Positions 1 through 12,086 are shown, counted from the first letter of the stretch. The stretch: DNA of 64,000 bases from Sinorhizobium sp. RAC02 (GCF_001713395.1 NZ_CP016450.1:3643501-3707500), one strand, 5' to 3'. Program-made: numbers and translations. Notes: generated by a model from the letters alone, not told the origin.

Positions 1-1
1 C

Positions 2-880
2 GGCAAGGTCTGGTTTGCGCCGATTACCGGCGGCGGCGACCTGATGGTCTACCGCAAGGACCTGCTCGAGGCTGCCGGCATCAAGCCGCCGACGACGCTC
101 GATGAGCTGAAGGTCGCGGTCAAGGCGCTGCATCAGCCGGACAAGGGCATCTACGGTATCGCACTGCGTGGCCAGCGCGGTTCGGGTGCCAATGTCTGGC
201 GCTGGATGCCCTATTTCAAGGGCTTCGGCGGCGAGTGGTTCGATGGCACCACGCCGAAGTTCAACAGCGATGCGGCGATCAAGGCTACGGAAACCTATCT
301 CGACCTCTTCCAGTATTCCGCACCCGGTACGAAGACCGGCGGCTGGGACGAATCCACCGGCGCCTTCACCTCCGGCCAGGTCGCGATCCTGATCGAATCC
401 ACACCGCTCGTCGGCATGGCGATCGATCCGAAGTCCTCGCAGGTTGCTGGCAAGGTGGGGTACCTGCCGCCGCCGACGCCGCTGACCGGCGGTGGTTACG
501 GCCACGGGCTTGCCATCGGCACGAAGGCCAATGCGGACGAGGCTTCGAAGGCCTGCGCCGGCCTGTTCATTGCCTGGGCGACCTCGAAGGAAAACGAGCA
601 GCGGCGTCTTGAAGCCAACCAGTTCAGCGAGCTGAACCGCACCAGCATCATGACGAGCGACACCTTCGCCAAGCTCTATGGCCCGGATCTCGGCCAGGCG
701 CTGGCCGATACCGGCAAGGTCACCGCCGTCAACTTCTGGCAGAGCCCGCTGTGGCCGGATCTCGGCGACCGCTGGGGCATCATCCTGGAAGAGCTGATCG
801 CCGGCTCGCGCACGGACATCAAGGATGGCCTGAGCGAACTCGAAGGCTTCGCCAAGGACCTCGTCGCCCGCAGCCAATAA
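2..880 (+). CDS. Sugar/polyol ABC transporter substrate-binding protein (5' end missing)
   Basis: This is the periplasmic solute-binding component of a carbohydrate ABC importer (family 1, MalE-like). The reading frame is open to the left window edge, so the signal peptide and N-terminal lobe are missing and about 292 C-terminal residues remain. Visible family features are the GGGDLMVYRKD stretch at the start, followed by an aromatic-rich middle containing WRWMPYF and GGEWFD. The gene lies 66 bp upstream of two permease genes in the same orientation, which fits the usual order binding protein, MalF, MalG. The dehydrogenase gene downstream suggests a polyol or pentose-type substrate, but the sequence does not identify it. 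Confidence 0.9.
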   Translation, partial: GKVWFAPITGGGDLMVYRKDLLEAAGIKPPTTLDELKVAVKALHQPDKGIYGIALRGQRGSGANVWRWMPYFKGFGGEWFDGTTPKFNSDAAIKATETYLDLFQYSAPGTKTGGWDESTGAFTSGQVAILIESTPLVGMAIDPKSSQVAGKVGYLPPPTPLTGGGYGHGLAIGTKANADEASKACAGLFIAWATSKENEQRRLEANQFSELNRTSIMTSDTFAKLYGPDLGQALADTGKVTAVNFWQSPLWPDLGDRWGIILEELIAGSRTDIKDGLSELEGFAKDLVARSQ

Positions 881-946
881 GCCTTTGAGCCGCGCGGCCG
901 CTTTCGCCTCCCGAGACGGCGGCCGCGCAATCCTGAGGGATCATCC

Positions 947-1810
947 ATGAAAACCAGAACCAGCCTGCCCGCCGTCTTCCTAGTGCCGCCGCTTGCCATT
1001 CTCGCGGTGCTCGCCTTCGTGCCGACGGCCTATGCCATCTACATTTCCTTCCGCAACCGTGAACTCAGCCGTCCCGACGGCAGCTTCGTCAGGATCCAGA
1101 ACTATCTCGATCTGTTTTCCGATCGCCGTTTCCTCAATGCCGTCGGCGTGTCGCTGACCTGGGAGGTCGTCACGGTGACGCTGACCCTTCTCGTCGCGGT
1201 CGGGCTCGGCATCCTGCTCTTCGAGTTCGCCTCTGCCCGTATGCGCACCGTGATGACGCTGCTCTTTCTGGTTCCGGTCATCCTGCCGCGCGTCTCGGCG
1301 GCCTTCGTGTGGAAGTTCGCCTTCCATCCGCTCTATGGCATCGTCACCTATCCCTACAAGGCAATCACCGGCCAGCCGCTCGACCTCCTGTCGAGCCCGG
1401 TGACCGCGCTGATGACGGTGGCGCTGGTCGATGTCTGGCAATGGGGCCTGTTCTTCGCCGTCATCGTGCTGAAGCTCTTGGAAACCCTGCCGCCGCAGCC
1501 TTTCGAGGCCGCAAGGCTCGACCATGCGCGCAGCTGGGAAATCTATGCCCACATCGCTATTCCCATGCTGAAGGCGCCGCTCATCTCGCTCACCTTCATC
1601 AAGATGATCGAGTCGCTGCGCGCCTTCGACCTCATCTATGTCATGACCCGTGGCGGCCCCGGCATCGCGACGGAAACGCTCGACATGTACGCGTTCTCGC
1701 AGGGCTTCATCGAGTCAGGCCGCATCTCCTATGCCTCGAGCATGGCGGTGCTGATGATGGTCGCGACGACGGTGATCTTCACGGTGATCTGGAAGAGGGT
1801 GAAGCCATGA
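947..1810 (+). CDS. Carbohydrate ABC transporter permease, MalF/UgpA type
   Basis: Inner-membrane permease subunit of 287 aa. It opens with a hydrophobic helix (FLVPPLAILAVLAFVPTAYAI) and has about six membrane segments. The cytoplasmic EAA loop is seen as FEAARLDHARSWEIYAHIAIP around residues 185-205, where the ATPase docks. A GAGGGA-like ribosome site lies 9 bases before the ATG. Its stop overlaps the next permease start as ATGA, so the two are translationally coupled. The partner permease, binding protein and ATPase are all in the same run of genes. Confidence 0.93.
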   Translation: MKTRTSLPAVFLVPPLAILAVLAFVPTAYAIYISFRNRELSRPDGSFVRIQNYLDLFSDRRFLNAVGVSLTWEVVTVTLTLLVAVGLGILLFEFASARMRTVMTLLFLVPVILPRVSAAFVWKFAFHPLYGIVTYPYKAITGQPLDLLSSPVTALMTVALVDVWQWGLFFAVIVLKLLETLPPQPFEAARLDHARSWEIYAHIAIPMLKAPLISLTFIKMIESLRAFDLIYVMTRGGPGIATETLDMYAFSQGFIESGRISYASSMAVLMMVATTVIFTVIWKRVKP

Positions 1811-2619
1811 GCATCTCGCGCTTCCTCGGCAGGTCGGTGCTCTATCTGGCTGCCTTCTCCGCGGTGTTCCCCATGGTTTGGACGGTGATCAACGCCTTCA
1901 AGAACCGGGTGGATATCGTTACTCCGACGCCGCTCTTCCTCTTCACGCCGACGCTCGACAATTTCGCCTATGTGCTGGGGCGGGAGAGTGTTTCGGCCGG
2001 CCTCGTGAACTCGCTTGTCATCGCCGGCGGCTCGGTCCTCATCGGTGCGCTGCTCGGCCTGCCGGCGGCCTACGCCATCGCGCGCTATCCGAACCGCTGG
2101 TCCGCCGACATCCAGTTCTTCGTGCTGTCGCTGCGCTTCCTGCCGCCGGTGGCCGTCGCCATCCCGCTGATGGTCATCTGGCTCGATCTCGGCCTCTACG
2201 ACACGCGGCTGTCGCTGATCGTCACCTATACGCTGCTGACGCTGGCGACCGTCATCTGGCTCGGCGTGCCGGCCTTTGCCCGGGTGCCGAAGGAGGTCGA
2301 GGAGGCCGCGCGCGTCGATGGCTACGGCCCCTATGCGGTCTTCCTGCTGATCGCGCTGCCGATTGCCTCACGTTCGCTGATCGGGGCCGTCGCGTTCGCC
2401 TTCGTGCTGGTCTGGAACGAGTTCCTGATCGCGCTGATGCTGACGACTTCGGACGCCAAGACGCTGCCGATCGTCGCCTCGGAACTCACCCAGCTCGGCC
2501 GTGACGTGCCCTGGGGCATTCTCAATGCCTCGGTGGTGCTGCTTTCCATCCCGCCGCTCCTGCTCATCGGCATCCTGAGCGGCCTCCTCAACAATGCCTT
2601 CCGGCGCAAGAGCAATTGA
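1807..2619 (+). CDS. Carbohydrate ABC transporter permease, MalG/UgpE type
   Basis: Second inner-membrane permease, 270 aa from the ATG that overlaps the stop of the upstream permease; longer versions of the frame run through that gene and are not real. It has six hydrophobic segments and an EAA loop (EEAARVDGYGPYAVFLLIALP). The C-terminal LLNNAFRRKSN tail is typical of MalG-like subunits. It would form the transmembrane heterodimer with the preceding permease. The dehydrogenase gene starts 18 bp downstream, so the run is probably a single operon. Confidence 0.93.
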   Translation: MSISRFLGRSVLYLAAFSAVFPMVWTVINAFKNRVDIVTPTPLFLFTPTLDNFAYVLGRESVSAGLVNSLVIAGGSVLIGALLGLPAAYAIARYPNRWSADIQFFVLSLRFLPPVAVAIPLMVIWLDLGLYDTRLSLIVTYTLLTLATVIWLGVPAFARVPKEVEEAARVDGYGPYAVFLLIALPIASRSLIGAVAFAFVLVWNEFLIALMLTTSDAKTLPIVASELTQLGRDVPWGILNASVVLLSIPPLLLIGILSGLLNNAFRRKSN

Positions 2620-2637
2620 CGACAGGATAGTTAAACC

Positions 2638-3681
2638 ATGCAAGCCTTGGTTCTCGAAGAAAAGGGTGTGCTTGCCCTTCGCGATATCGATCTTCCGCTG
2701 GCAATCGGGCCGGACGATGTGAAGATCGCCATCCACACGGTCGGCGTCTGCGGCAGCGACGTGCATTACTATACCCATGGCGCGATCGGTCCCTATGTGG
2801 TGCGCGCGCCCATGGTGCTCGGCCATGAGGCGGCGGGCACGATCGTCGCGGTTGGCGAAAACGTCCGTCACTTAGCAGTCGGAGACCGGGTCTGCATGGA
2901 ACCGGGCATCCCGGACCTGTCCTCCCGCGCCTCGAAACTTGGCCTCTACAATGTCGATCCGGCGGTGCGCTTCTGGGCGACGCCGCCGGTGCATGGCATT
3001 CTTACGCCCTATGCGGTGCATCCCGCCGCTTTCAGCTATCGCCTGCCGGACAACGTCTCGTTTGCAGAGGGAGCCATGGTCGAACCCTTCGCCATCGGCA
3101 TGCAGGCGGCGGCGCGCGCGCGCATCGTGCCGGGGGATGTGGCAGCGGTCATCGGTGCCGGGCCGATCGGCATCATGGTTGCGCTGGCGGCGTTGGCTGG
3201 CGGTTGCAGCCGCGTGCTGATCTCCGATTTCAGCGCTGAGAAACTAGCCATTGCTGCGGCCTATCCGGGCATCGAGCCGGTGAACCTCAGGGAAACAACC
3301 TTCGCCGCGGCTATCGGCAAGGCGACCACGGGCTGGGGTGCGGACGTGGTATTCGAGGCGAGCGGCAGCGCCAAAGCCTTCGAGGGCCTGTTCGATCTCG
3401 TGCGGCCGGGCGGCGCCGTCGTGCTGGTCGGGCTGCCGGTCGATGCCGTGCGCTTCGACGTGCCGGGCGCCATCTCCAAGGAGGTCCGCGTCGAGACGGT
3501 GTTTCGCTACGCCAATGTCTTCGACCGCGCGCTGGAGCTGATCGCTTCCGGCAAGGTTGACTTGAAGCCGCTGATCACCGGCACCTATGCCTTTCACGAC
3601 AGCGTCGCTGCCTTCGAGCGCGCGGCCGAGGCGCGGCCAACGGATGTGAAGCTGCAAATCCGCGTACAAGGGGGAAATTGA
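2638..3681 (+). CDS. Zinc-dependent polyol (xylitol/sorbitol-type) dehydrogenase
   Basis: Medium-chain dehydrogenase of 347 aa that probably oxidises the imported sugar alcohol with NAD. Catalytic zinc ligands are visible: C38 in GVCGSD, H63-E64 in LGHEAAG and E149 in VEP. The nucleotide-binding turn is IGAGPIGI near residues 169-176. The lobe that usually carries four structural-zinc cysteines (about residues 89-112) has none of them, although the flanking MEPG and ATPP landmarks are conserved. It sits between permease and ATPase genes, an arrangement common in rhizobial polyol operons. Closest named families are xylitol, sorbitol and L-idonate dehydrogenase; the substrate is not resolved. 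Confidence 0.88.
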   Translation: MQALVLEEKGVLALRDIDLPLAIGPDDVKIAIHTVGVCGSDVHYYTHGAIGPYVVRAPMVLGHEAAGTIVAVGENVRHLAVGDRVCMEPGIPDLSSRASKLGLYNVDPAVRFWATPPVHGILTPYAVHPAAFSYRLPDNVSFAEGAMVEPFAIGMQAAARARIVPGDVAAVIGAGPIGIMVALAALAGGCSRVLISDFSAEKLAIAAAYPGIEPVNLRETTFAAAIGKATTGWGADVVFEASGSAKAFEGLFDLVRPGGAVVLVGLPVDAVRFDVPGAISKEVRVETVFRYANVFDRALELIASGKVDLKPLITGTYAFHDSVAAFERAAEARPTDVKLQIRVQGGN

Positions 3682-3684
3682 CTG

Positions 3685-4779
3685 ATGGCGAACATTGTCT
3701 GTGCCGGGGTGGACAAGGCCTATGGGGCCGTCAACGTCATCCGCGATTTCAACCTGGAGATCGCGGACCACGAATTCGTGGTCTTCCTCGGGCCATCCGG
3801 CTGCGGGAAATCCACGCTACTGCGCATGATCGCGGGACTGGAGGACATTTCCGGCGGTGAGGTCTCGATTGCCGGCCGCGTCGTCAATGATCTCGAGCCG
3901 CGCGACCGCGGCGTGGCGATGGTCTTCCAGAACTACGCGCTCTATCCGCATATGACGATCTACGACAACATCGCCTTTGGCCTGAAGCGCATGAAGGTCG
4001 ACAAGGCGGAGATCGACAGTCGCATCCAGGCCGTGGCCGGAACGCTCGGGCTGGAACCATACCTTTCGCGCAAGCCGACGGAGCTTTCCGGCGGCCAGCA
4101 GCAGCGCGTGGCGATTGCGCGCGCCATGATCAAGACGCCCCGGGTCTTCCTGTTCGACGAACCGCTCTCCAATCTCGACGCCAAGCTGCGCAACCACATG
4201 CGCGTCGAGATCGCGCGCCTGCACCAGGCGCTGAAGACGACGACCGTCTATGTCACGCACGACCAGCTGGAGGCAATGACGCTCGCCGACCGTATCGTGT
4301 TGATGAAGGGCGGCGCGATCGAACAGGTCGGCACGCCAGCGGAAATCTACGAGCGGCCGCGCACGCTTTTTGTTGCCGGCTTCATCGGCACGCCCAACAT
4401 GAATTTTGTCGATGTGACGGCGCATGCGGATGCGGAGACATGGCGGCTTGATGGTGATGGTGTCCGCTTCACGGTGTCCCGCGCGCGCTTCGATCTCAGG
4501 GAGGGGCAGGCTGTCACGCTCGGTGTGCGGCCCTCGGCGCTCGTTGCAGGCGAGGGGGTGGAAGGCGCTGCCAACAGGCTTGCGGGTGTCATCGACCTCG
4601 TCGAGTTCCACGGGGACGACGCCCTTGTGTCCTTCCGGGTCGGCGGCAAGGAGGTCAGTGCGCTGGTTCCGGCAACGGTGCGGCCGAAGGCGGGCGCGCC
4701 GGTCGCATTTTTCGCAAAGGAAGAGGCCCTGCATCTCTTCGACCGCGCCTCAGGCATGTCTCTGCTGCGGGCTGAGTAA
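3685..4779 (+). CDS. ABC transporter ATPase, MalK/UgpC type
   Basis: Cytoplasmic ATPase of 364 aa that energises the upstream permease pair. All catalytic motifs are intact: Walker [11 protein letters not shown]-loop [11 protein letters not shown], signature LSGGQQQR, Walker [12 protein letters not shown] and H-loop VTHDQ. The C-terminal third is the TOBE/regulatory domain of the MalK class. Three bases separate it from the dehydrogenase stop, so it is the last gene of the operon; a strong terminator follows within 20 bp. These canonical motifs are a useful contrast to the atypical GlpS and GlpT ATPases later in this window. Confidence 0.95.
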   Translation: MANIVCAGVDKAYGAVNVIRDFNLEIADHEFVVFLGPSGCGKSTLLRMIAGLEDISGGEVSIAGRVVNDLEPRDRGVAMVFQNYALYPHMTIYDNIAFGLKRMKVDKAEIDSRIQAVAGTLGLEPYLSRKPTELSGGQQQRVAIARAMIKTPRVFLFDEPLSNLDAKLRNHMRVEIARLHQALKTTTVYVTHDQLEAMTLADRIVLMKGGAIEQVGTPAEIYERPRTLFVAGFIGTPNMNFVDVTAHADAETWRLDGDGVRFTVSRARFDLREGQAVTLGVRPSALVAGEGVEGAANRLAGVIDLVEFHGDDALVSFRVGGKEVSALVPATVRPKAGAPVAFFAKEEALHLFDRASGMSLLRAE

Positions 4780-4795
4780 TCGCGGTAAATGAAGA

Positions 4796-4829
4796 CGGGC
4801 GCGGCTGGAGACCAGCCGCGCCCGCTTTT
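4796..4829 (+). terminator. Rho-independent terminator after the ABC/polyol operon
   Basis: Perfect 12-bp GC stem (GGGCGCGGCTGG at 4797-4808 with its complement at 4812-4823), 3-base loop, followed by TTTTCTTT. It lies between two convergent genes, the ABC ATPase and katG, and may also help to end katG transcription, though the T-run on the minus strand is poor. Confidence 0.85.
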
Positions 4830-4831
4830 CT

Positions 4832-7165
<2,334 letters not shown>

Positions 7166-7224
7166 TCATCTCCTTACATAGGGACTTAGCAAAAGGCCGG
7201 CATAAATTTAAGTTTGATTTATTG

Positions 7225-7235
7225 ATCGGCGCGAT
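7225..7235. promoter_or_regulatory. Candidate OxyR site in the katG-oxyR intergenic region
   Basis: The dyad ATCGGCGCGAT sits within a T-N11-A context 14 bases upstream of the chosen oxyR start. The position would suit autoregulation by a LysR-type protein. The whole divergent region is 7049-7249; I do not see an obvious full tetrameric OxyR site, so this is tentative. Confidence 0.3.
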
Positions 7236-7249
7236 AAGATAAGGTTATG

Positions 7250-8161
7250 ATGAACTTTACCCTCAGGCAACTGCGCTATTTTGAAGCGATGGCGCGCCAC
7301 AATCATTTCGGACGGGCCGCCGATGCCTGCTCGATTTCCCAGCCGGCACTGTCGACGCAGATCAAGGAACTCGAAAAGGAGCTCGGCAGCGATCTCTTCG
7401 AGCGCGGCGCGCGGCAGGTCCGGCTCACCAGCTTTGGCGAGGCCTTTCTCGTGCGCGTGCGGGAAATCCTGCGTTCGGTCGACGAACTGGGCGATGTGGC
7501 ACGGGCGGCCAGGAACCAGCTGGCAGGGCGTCTTAGGATCGGCATCATCCCGACCGTCGCGCCCTATATGCTGCCTGCGATCATCGGCAATCTCACCCGG
7601 CTTTATGACGGGCTCGACATCCATGTGCGGGAAACGCAAACCGCGAAACTGGTGCAGGAGCTGACGGAGGGCCGCCTCGATACCGCAATCGTCGCTTTGC
7701 CGGTCTCCGAGCCATCGCTGACCGAAGTGGCGCTGTTCAACGAGGATTTCGTGCTCGTGCGGCCGGGCAAGGACGAGGGGAAGCCGGTTCCCAATCGTGA
7801 CATGCTGAGCGAAATGCGGCTGCTCCTGCTTGAGGAGGGGCATTGTTTTCGCGAGCAGGCACTGTCCTTCTGCAAGGTAAACACGGAGCGCCCGCGGGAA
7901 TTGATGGATGGGAGTTCGCTGTCGACGCTGGTTCAGATGGTCGGCGCCGGTATCGGTATCACCTTGATTCCGGAGATGGCCGTGGCGGTGGAAACCCGTT
8001 CGGCGACCGTATCGATCGCGCGCTTCAATGCTCCGCAACCGTCCAGAACGATCGGCATGATCTGGCGCAAGACCAGCCCCCTTGCCGAACAGCTTTTGCA
8101 GATTTCGGAAGTGGTGCGTCAGTCGGCCGGCGACGTCGTCAGGTCAGGTTTGCCGGCGTGA
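7250..8161 (+). CDS. oxyR: Hydrogen peroxide-sensing regulator OxyR (LysR family)
   Basis: LysR-type activator of 303 aa. It has an N-terminal winged helix-turn-helix (FGRAADACSISQPALSTQIKELE) and the OxyR redox loop EEGHCFREQALSFCK. Starting at the second of two tandem ATGs places the redox cysteines at 199 and 208, the same numbers as in E. coli OxyR, and gives a better spacing from the AAGG ribosome site at 7241-7244; the ATG at 7247 is the alternative. It is divergent from katG, its expected target. Oxidation of the cysteine pair would switch it to an activator. Confidence 0.96.
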   Translation: MNFTLRQLRYFEAMARHNHFGRAADACSISQPALSTQIKELEKELGSDLFERGARQVRLTSFGEAFLVRVREILRSVDELGDVARAARNQLAGRLRIGIIPTVAPYMLPAIIGNLTRLYDGLDIHVRETQTAKLVQELTEGRLDTAIVALPVSEPSLTEVALFNEDFVLVRPGKDEGKPVPNRDMLSEMRLLLLEEGHCFREQALSFCKVNTERPRELMDGSSLSTLVQMVGAGIGITLIPEMAVAVETRSATVSIARFNAPQPSRTIGMIWRKTSPLAEQLLQISEVVRQSAGDVVRSGLPA

Positions 8162-8183
8162 GGTGCGTGCCGGACGAAGACGA

Positions 8184-8564
8184 TCAGACGTCTTCCTTCT
8201 CGCGCTCGGGCGTCACGACACGCGGCTTGGTCTTGATCGACGGAACGACCGATGGTTTGGCGACGACCTTCGGCGTGGGCGCCTTTATGCCGAGCATGCT
8301 GCGGATGCGGTCGCTGACCAGCGGGCGGAAGCGGCTGGCGCGGAAGGGCATGTCGGTGGCGCCATAGCCTTCCGGGCCGTCATCGTTGCCGCGATAGAGT
8401 TCCATCAGCTTGATGCCGTAGAAATCACCGTCGACATAGTGGCGATAGTGCCCGGCCCAGCGGACCGTGTAGACCTGCCCCTTGCGAATGCCCTGGTCGA
8501 TCGAGACGTTCTTGAAGCGATCGTTGACGCAGACGACCTTTTGTCCGACCTGGAATGTGGGCAT
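8184..8564 (-). CDS. Small SH3-like protein of unknown function
   Basis: 126 aa, no signal peptide or membrane segment. The N-terminal part reads as a compact beta domain (VGQKVVCVNDRF, KGQVYTVRWAG, YGIKLMEL, FRASRFRPLVSD), resembling small SH3-like proteins widespread in rhizobia that share the VCV...KGxVYTVR...FRASRFRP pattern. The last 40 residues are a Pro/Lys/Val-rich, probably disordered tail. A strong GGAGGGG ribosome site precedes the ATG. It is followed by oxyR in the opposite direction. No function can be assigned. Confidence 0.75.
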   Translation of the reverse strand: MPTFQVGQKVVCVNDRFKNVSIDQGIRKGQVYTVRWAGHYRHYVDGDFYGIKLMELYRGNDDGPEGYGATDMPFRASRFRPLVSDRIRSMLGIKAPTPKVVAKPSVVPSIKTKPRVVTPEREKEDV

Positions 8565-8587
8565 GTCGTGTCCCCTCCGGTTCCGGT

Positions 8588-9304
8588 TCAGCCGGTCTTC
8601 TTACAGTTGACGCCCGGCGCGTTCTCGCCCTTGGTCAGGTCGTAAAGCGTCGCCTCGTCGCCCTTGGTCCACCATTCGTAGCGGTCGCCGGTATATTTGG
8701 CGCCGGAGGCGGCCATGACGTTGGAAGCGATGATCGTTTCGTCTGCGATGCGCAGAACGGCGAGCGAATTGGCGCCGACATTGATGTATTCGACGACCAC
8801 ACGCTGATCGGCGTCACACTGGTAGTTCAGCGTCTCGCGCGCCACGCTCTGTTCCGGTCCGGGCAGGCGGATGACGATGTCCGTGTTGTTCTTGAGGGCT
8901 GCTAGGCGGATCGCCGGGGCGCCTTCCTTGCCGGTCAGATGCAGGATGCCGTTTTCAAGGCGCCACGAGGTCACGGTGCCGAGCGTGTCGAAGAACTTCT
9001 GCTCCTGGTCCATGATGGCGGGCGCGCACATCTTGCGCGTCGCGGCGGCGGGGGCGAAGGCGATATTGCCGTTCTGCACCTTCAGCTTGCCGCGATAGGT
9101 GTTGCAGCCGCCATTGCCGCCATAGGATCCATCCGGCTTGATTTCCAGCGTCGTCTGAAGGTCGTCGATCACACCGTTGCCGCCGATATCTTCGGCAAGC
9201 CAGGTGCCGCCGAGACCACCCGGGACCGGCTCGTCGGCATAGGCCGGGGCCACCGCCCAAAGGGCGAGGCATGCGAGGGTCCATACTCTCAGGCGTCGGT
9301 GCAC
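8588..9304 (-). CDS. Secreted META + MliC domain protein (possible lysozyme inhibitor)
   Basis: 238 aa exported protein. The signal peptide is VWTLACLALWAVAPAYA. Residues about 25-125 form a META/HslJ-like domain (LGGTWLAEDIGG, GNGGCNTYRGKL, TRKMC). The C-terminal 75 residues form an MliC-like domain (LNYQCDADQRVVVEY, SGAKYTGDRYEWWTKGDEATLY, final cysteine), known in other bacteria to inhibit c-type lysozyme. I chose the GTG at 9304 because a GGAG lies six bases upstream of it; the TTG at 9316 would put that site inside the gene. Periplasmic, function inferred. Confidence 0.85.
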   Translation of the reverse strand: MHRRLRVWTLACLALWAVAPAYADEPVPGGLGGTWLAEDIGGNGVIDDLQTTLEIKPDGSYGGNGGCNTYRGKLKVQNGNIAFAPAAATRKMCAPAIMDQEQKFFDTLGTVTSWRLENGILHLTGKEGAPAIRLAALKNNTDIVIRLPGPEQSVARETLNYQCDADQRVVVEYINVGANSLAVLRIADETIIASNVMAASGAKYTGDRYEWWTKGDEATLYDLTKGENAPGVNCKKTG

Positions 9305-9493
9305 AGATTTCTCCAATCGCGTCAGGCGGAAGACCGCTTTGCCGGGACGTTATGGCCGACCGGGCGAAAAGGTCAAGTCGCGGGTTCCAGAAGACCGGCC
9401 ATGCCTTCGCTTTACAGCATTTCGATGACTTGTTGCAGGCGTCTTTCGCCTGTAGAGCCATTTGTAGAAAACAAGAAAACCGCGGAAAACATC

Positions 9494-10669
9494 ATGGCTC
9501 CGGACGCGCGGCAGAAACGCCGCATCACCATTCTCGGCTCGACAGGTTCCATCGGCACCAGCACGCTCGACGTGGTGCACCAGCTCGGCGGGCGCGAGCG
9601 CTACGAGGTCGTGGCGCTGACCGGCAATGGCAATGTCGAGCTGCTCGCCGCGCAGGCGCGCGACTGCGGTGCGCGCCTCGTGGTGACGGCCGACGAGAGC
9701 CGGTACGCGGATCTGAAGGACGCCCTTTCGGGCAGCGGTATCGAGGCGGCTGCGGGACGATCAGCACTGCTGGAAGCGGCGTCCGGCGACGCGGACTGGG
9801 TCATGGCGGCGATCGTCGGTACGGCGGGTCTTGCGCCGACGCTTGCGGCGGCGAAGCGCGGCGCGGATATCGCGCTCGCTAACAAGGAATGCCTCGTCTC
9901 CGCCGGTGATCTCTTCGTGCAGGCCGTCGCGCAGGGCGGCGGGCGGCTGATCCCGGTCGATAGCGAACACAGTGCGATCTTCCAAGCCTTGGAAGACGAC
10001 CAGCGCCACGCCGTCGAGCGCATCGTGCTGACAGCCTCCGGTGGCCCGTTCCGCACCTGGAGCCGCGAGCAGATGGCAGGCGTCACGGCAGATGTCGCAC
10101 GCGCCCATCCCAACTGGTCGATGGGCCTGAAAATCTCGATCGGCAGCGCCTCGATGTTCAACAAGGCGCTGGAGATGATCGAGGCGAAGCACCTCTTCGA
10201 TGTGCGCCCGGACCAGATCGAGGTTGTCGTGCATCCGCAGTCGATCATCCATTCGATGGTCGGGTATATCGACGGTTCGGTGCTCGCTCAGCTCGGTGCA
10301 CCCGACATGCGCACGGCGATCGGTTATGCGCTGACCTATCCGACGCGCTCGGCGCTGAATGTCGACCGGCTGGATTTTGCAAAACTCTCGCGGCTCGATT
10401 TCGAAGCGCCGGACGAGGAGCGGTTCCCGGCCTTGCGTCTTGCCCGCACCGCGCTCGAACGTGGTGGCTTGCAGGGCGCGATCATGAATGCGGCGGAGGA
10501 AGTCGCCTTCCACGCCTTTGTCAGCGGGCGCCTCGGTTTCCTGTCGATGGCCGATATTGCCGAGCAGGTGATGGACAGGCTCACCCATCTGCCGGCGGCC
10601 TCTTCCATGGACGATGTCTTTGCCGCAGACGAAGAAGCCCGACGGGTGGCCGCCGGGCTTATCGGATAA
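9494..10669 (+). CDS. dxr: 1-deoxy-D-xylulose 5-phosphate reductoisomerase
   Basis: Second enzyme of the MEP isoprenoid pathway, converting DXP to MEP with NADPH. 391 aa from the ATG that precedes APDARQKRRITILGSTGSIG; the reading frame is open further upstream but that part is not protein-like. Visible motifs are the NADPH-binding GSTGSIGTSTLDVV, ANKECLVSAG, the metal-binding PVDSEHSAIFQ, and the flexible loop TASGGPFRTWS. Convergent with hemA, only 17 bp between the stops. Confidence 0.97.
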   Translation: MAPDARQKRRITILGSTGSIGTSTLDVVHQLGGRERYEVVALTGNGNVELLAAQARDCGARLVVTADESRYADLKDALSGSGIEAAAGRSALLEAASGDADWVMAAIVGTAGLAPTLAAAKRGADIALANKECLVSAGDLFVQAVAQGGGRLIPVDSEHSAIFQALEDDQRHAVERIVLTASGGPFRTWSREQMAGVTADVARAHPNWSMGLKISIGSASMFNKALEMIEAKHLFDVRPDQIEVVVHPQSIIHSMVGYIDGSVLAQLGAPDMRTAIGYALTYPTRSALNVDRLDFAKLSRLDFEAPDEERFPALRLARTALERGGLQGAIMNAAEEVAFHAFVSGRLGFLSMADIAEQVMDRLTHLPAASSMDDVFAADEEARRVAAGLIG

Positions 10670-10686
10670 GCTTTGCTTACGTTCGC

Positions 10687-11901
10687 TTAGGCGACGGCGC
10701 GGGCGAGCGCGCAGCGCGACCAGAGCGAATGTAGCGCGCCCACGAGGTGGTCGATGTCGGCGTCCGTGTGGAGCGGCGTTGGCGTGATGCGCAGGCGCTC
10801 GGTCTTCTTCGGCACGGTCGGATAGTTGATCGGCTGGACGTAGATGCCGAAATTGTCGAGCATCAGGTCCGAGATCCATTTGCACTTGGCGGCATCGCCC
10901 ACCATCACCGGCACGATGTGGCTGGGGTTCGGCATGTGCGGAATGCCGTTGCGGTCAAGCGCCGAGCGCAGGCGGCGTACACGCTCCTGATGGGCGAAAC
11001 GTTCGACCTTGCTTTCCTTGAGATGGCGGATGGCGGCGCAGGCGCCGGCTGCAATCGCCGGCGGCAGGGAGGTCGTGAAGATGAAGCCCGAGGCAAACGA
11101 GCGGACGAAATCGCAAAGCGCGGTCGAGCCGGTAATATAACCGCCCATCACGCCAAACGCCTTGCCTAGCGTGCCTTCGATGATGGTCAGGCGGTGCATC
11201 AGGCCTTCGCGTTCGGCAATGCCGCCGCCGCGCGGGCCGTACATGCCGACGGCGTGCACTTCGTCGAGATAGGTCATCGCGCCGTATTTGTCGGCGAGGT
11301 CGCAGATGTCCTTGATGGGGGCGATGTCGCCATCCATCGAATATACCGATTCGAAGGCGATCATTTTCGGCGCACGCGGGTCGGCGGCGGCGAGCTTGGC
11401 TTCAAGATCCTTCAGGTCGTTGTGCTTCCAGATCACCCGCTCGCATTTCGAGTGGCGGATGCCCTCGATCATCGAAGCGTGGTTGCCGGCATCGGAGAAA
11501 CAGATAATGCCGGGGATCTTCGAACAGAGCGTGCCGAGGGCGGCCCAGTTGGACACGTAGCCCGAGGTGAAGAGCAGCGCCGATTCCTTGCCATGCAGGT
11601 CGGCGAGTTCGCGCTCCAGCAGCACATGGTGATGATTGGTGCCGGAGATGTTGCGGGTGCCGCCGGCACCGGCGCCACACTGGTCGATGGCGAGCTTCAT
11701 CGCCTCGATGACTTTCGGGTGCTGGCCCATGCCGAGATAGTCGTTCGAGCACCAGACCGTGACGTCCTTCGGACCATCCGCCGTGTAGCGGGTCGCTTTC
11801 GGGAAGCTGCCCTTCTGGCGTTCCAGGTCGGCGAAAACGCGGTAGCGGCCTTCCTGATGCAGGCCATCCAGCTCGTTCTTGAAGTAGGTCTCGAAGTCCA
11901 T
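10687..11901 (-). CDS. hemA: 5-aminolevulinate synthase (ALAS)
   Basis: Condenses glycine and succinyl-CoA to 5-aminolevulinate, the first step of tetrapyrrole synthesis in alphaproteobacteria (C4 pathway). 404 aa, PLP-dependent alpha-oxoamine synthase fold. The PLP lysine is in [16 protein letters not shown]; other landmarks are [21 protein letters not shown] and [12 protein letters not shown]. The start [14 protein letters not shown] is the usual rhizobial N-terminus. The 244-bp region upstream (11902-12145) holds the coxM-side terminator and presumably the hemA promoter; I see no clear FNR/FixK-type box there. Confidence 0.98.
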   Translation of the reverse strand: MDFETYFKNELDGLHQEGRYRVFADLERQKGSFPKATRYTADGPKDVTVWCSNDYLGMGQHPKVIEAMKLAIDQCGAGAGGTRNISGTNHHHVLLERELADLHGKESALLFTSGYVSNWAALGTLCSKIPGIICFSDAGNHASMIEGIRHSKCERVIWKHNDLKDLEAKLAAADPRAPKMIAFESVYSMDGDIAPIKDICDLADKYGAMTYLDEVHAVGMYGPRGGGIAEREGLMHRLTIIEGTLGKAFGVMGGYITGSTALCDFVRSFASGFIFTTSLPPAIAAGACAAIRHLKESKVERFAHQERVRRLRSALDRNGIPHMPNPSHIVPVMVGDAAKCKWISDLMLDNFGIYVQPINYPTVPKKTERLRITPTPLHTDADIDHLVGALHSLWSRCALARAVA

Positions 11902-12086
11902 CCGAAGTCTCCTGTCCGGTCAGATGCCGGACACCATCGTCGTTGGCGGTCGTTCAATCGGCTATATCAGACGCCCTTTCGCTGCAACGGTATCCGCTGC
12001 GGCAAATCGGCGCCACCTTTGAACCATTCCAAAGTATCTTAGGCACCCAAAGGCCATTTCCTGTTGATGCATGTCAAGTCTGCATG

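Noticed and set aside
10635..10660. Hairpin AAGCCCG / CGGGCTT at the end of dxr as a bidirectional terminator with hemA
   Set aside because: It lies within the coding sequence, has a long 12-base loop and no T-run on either strand.
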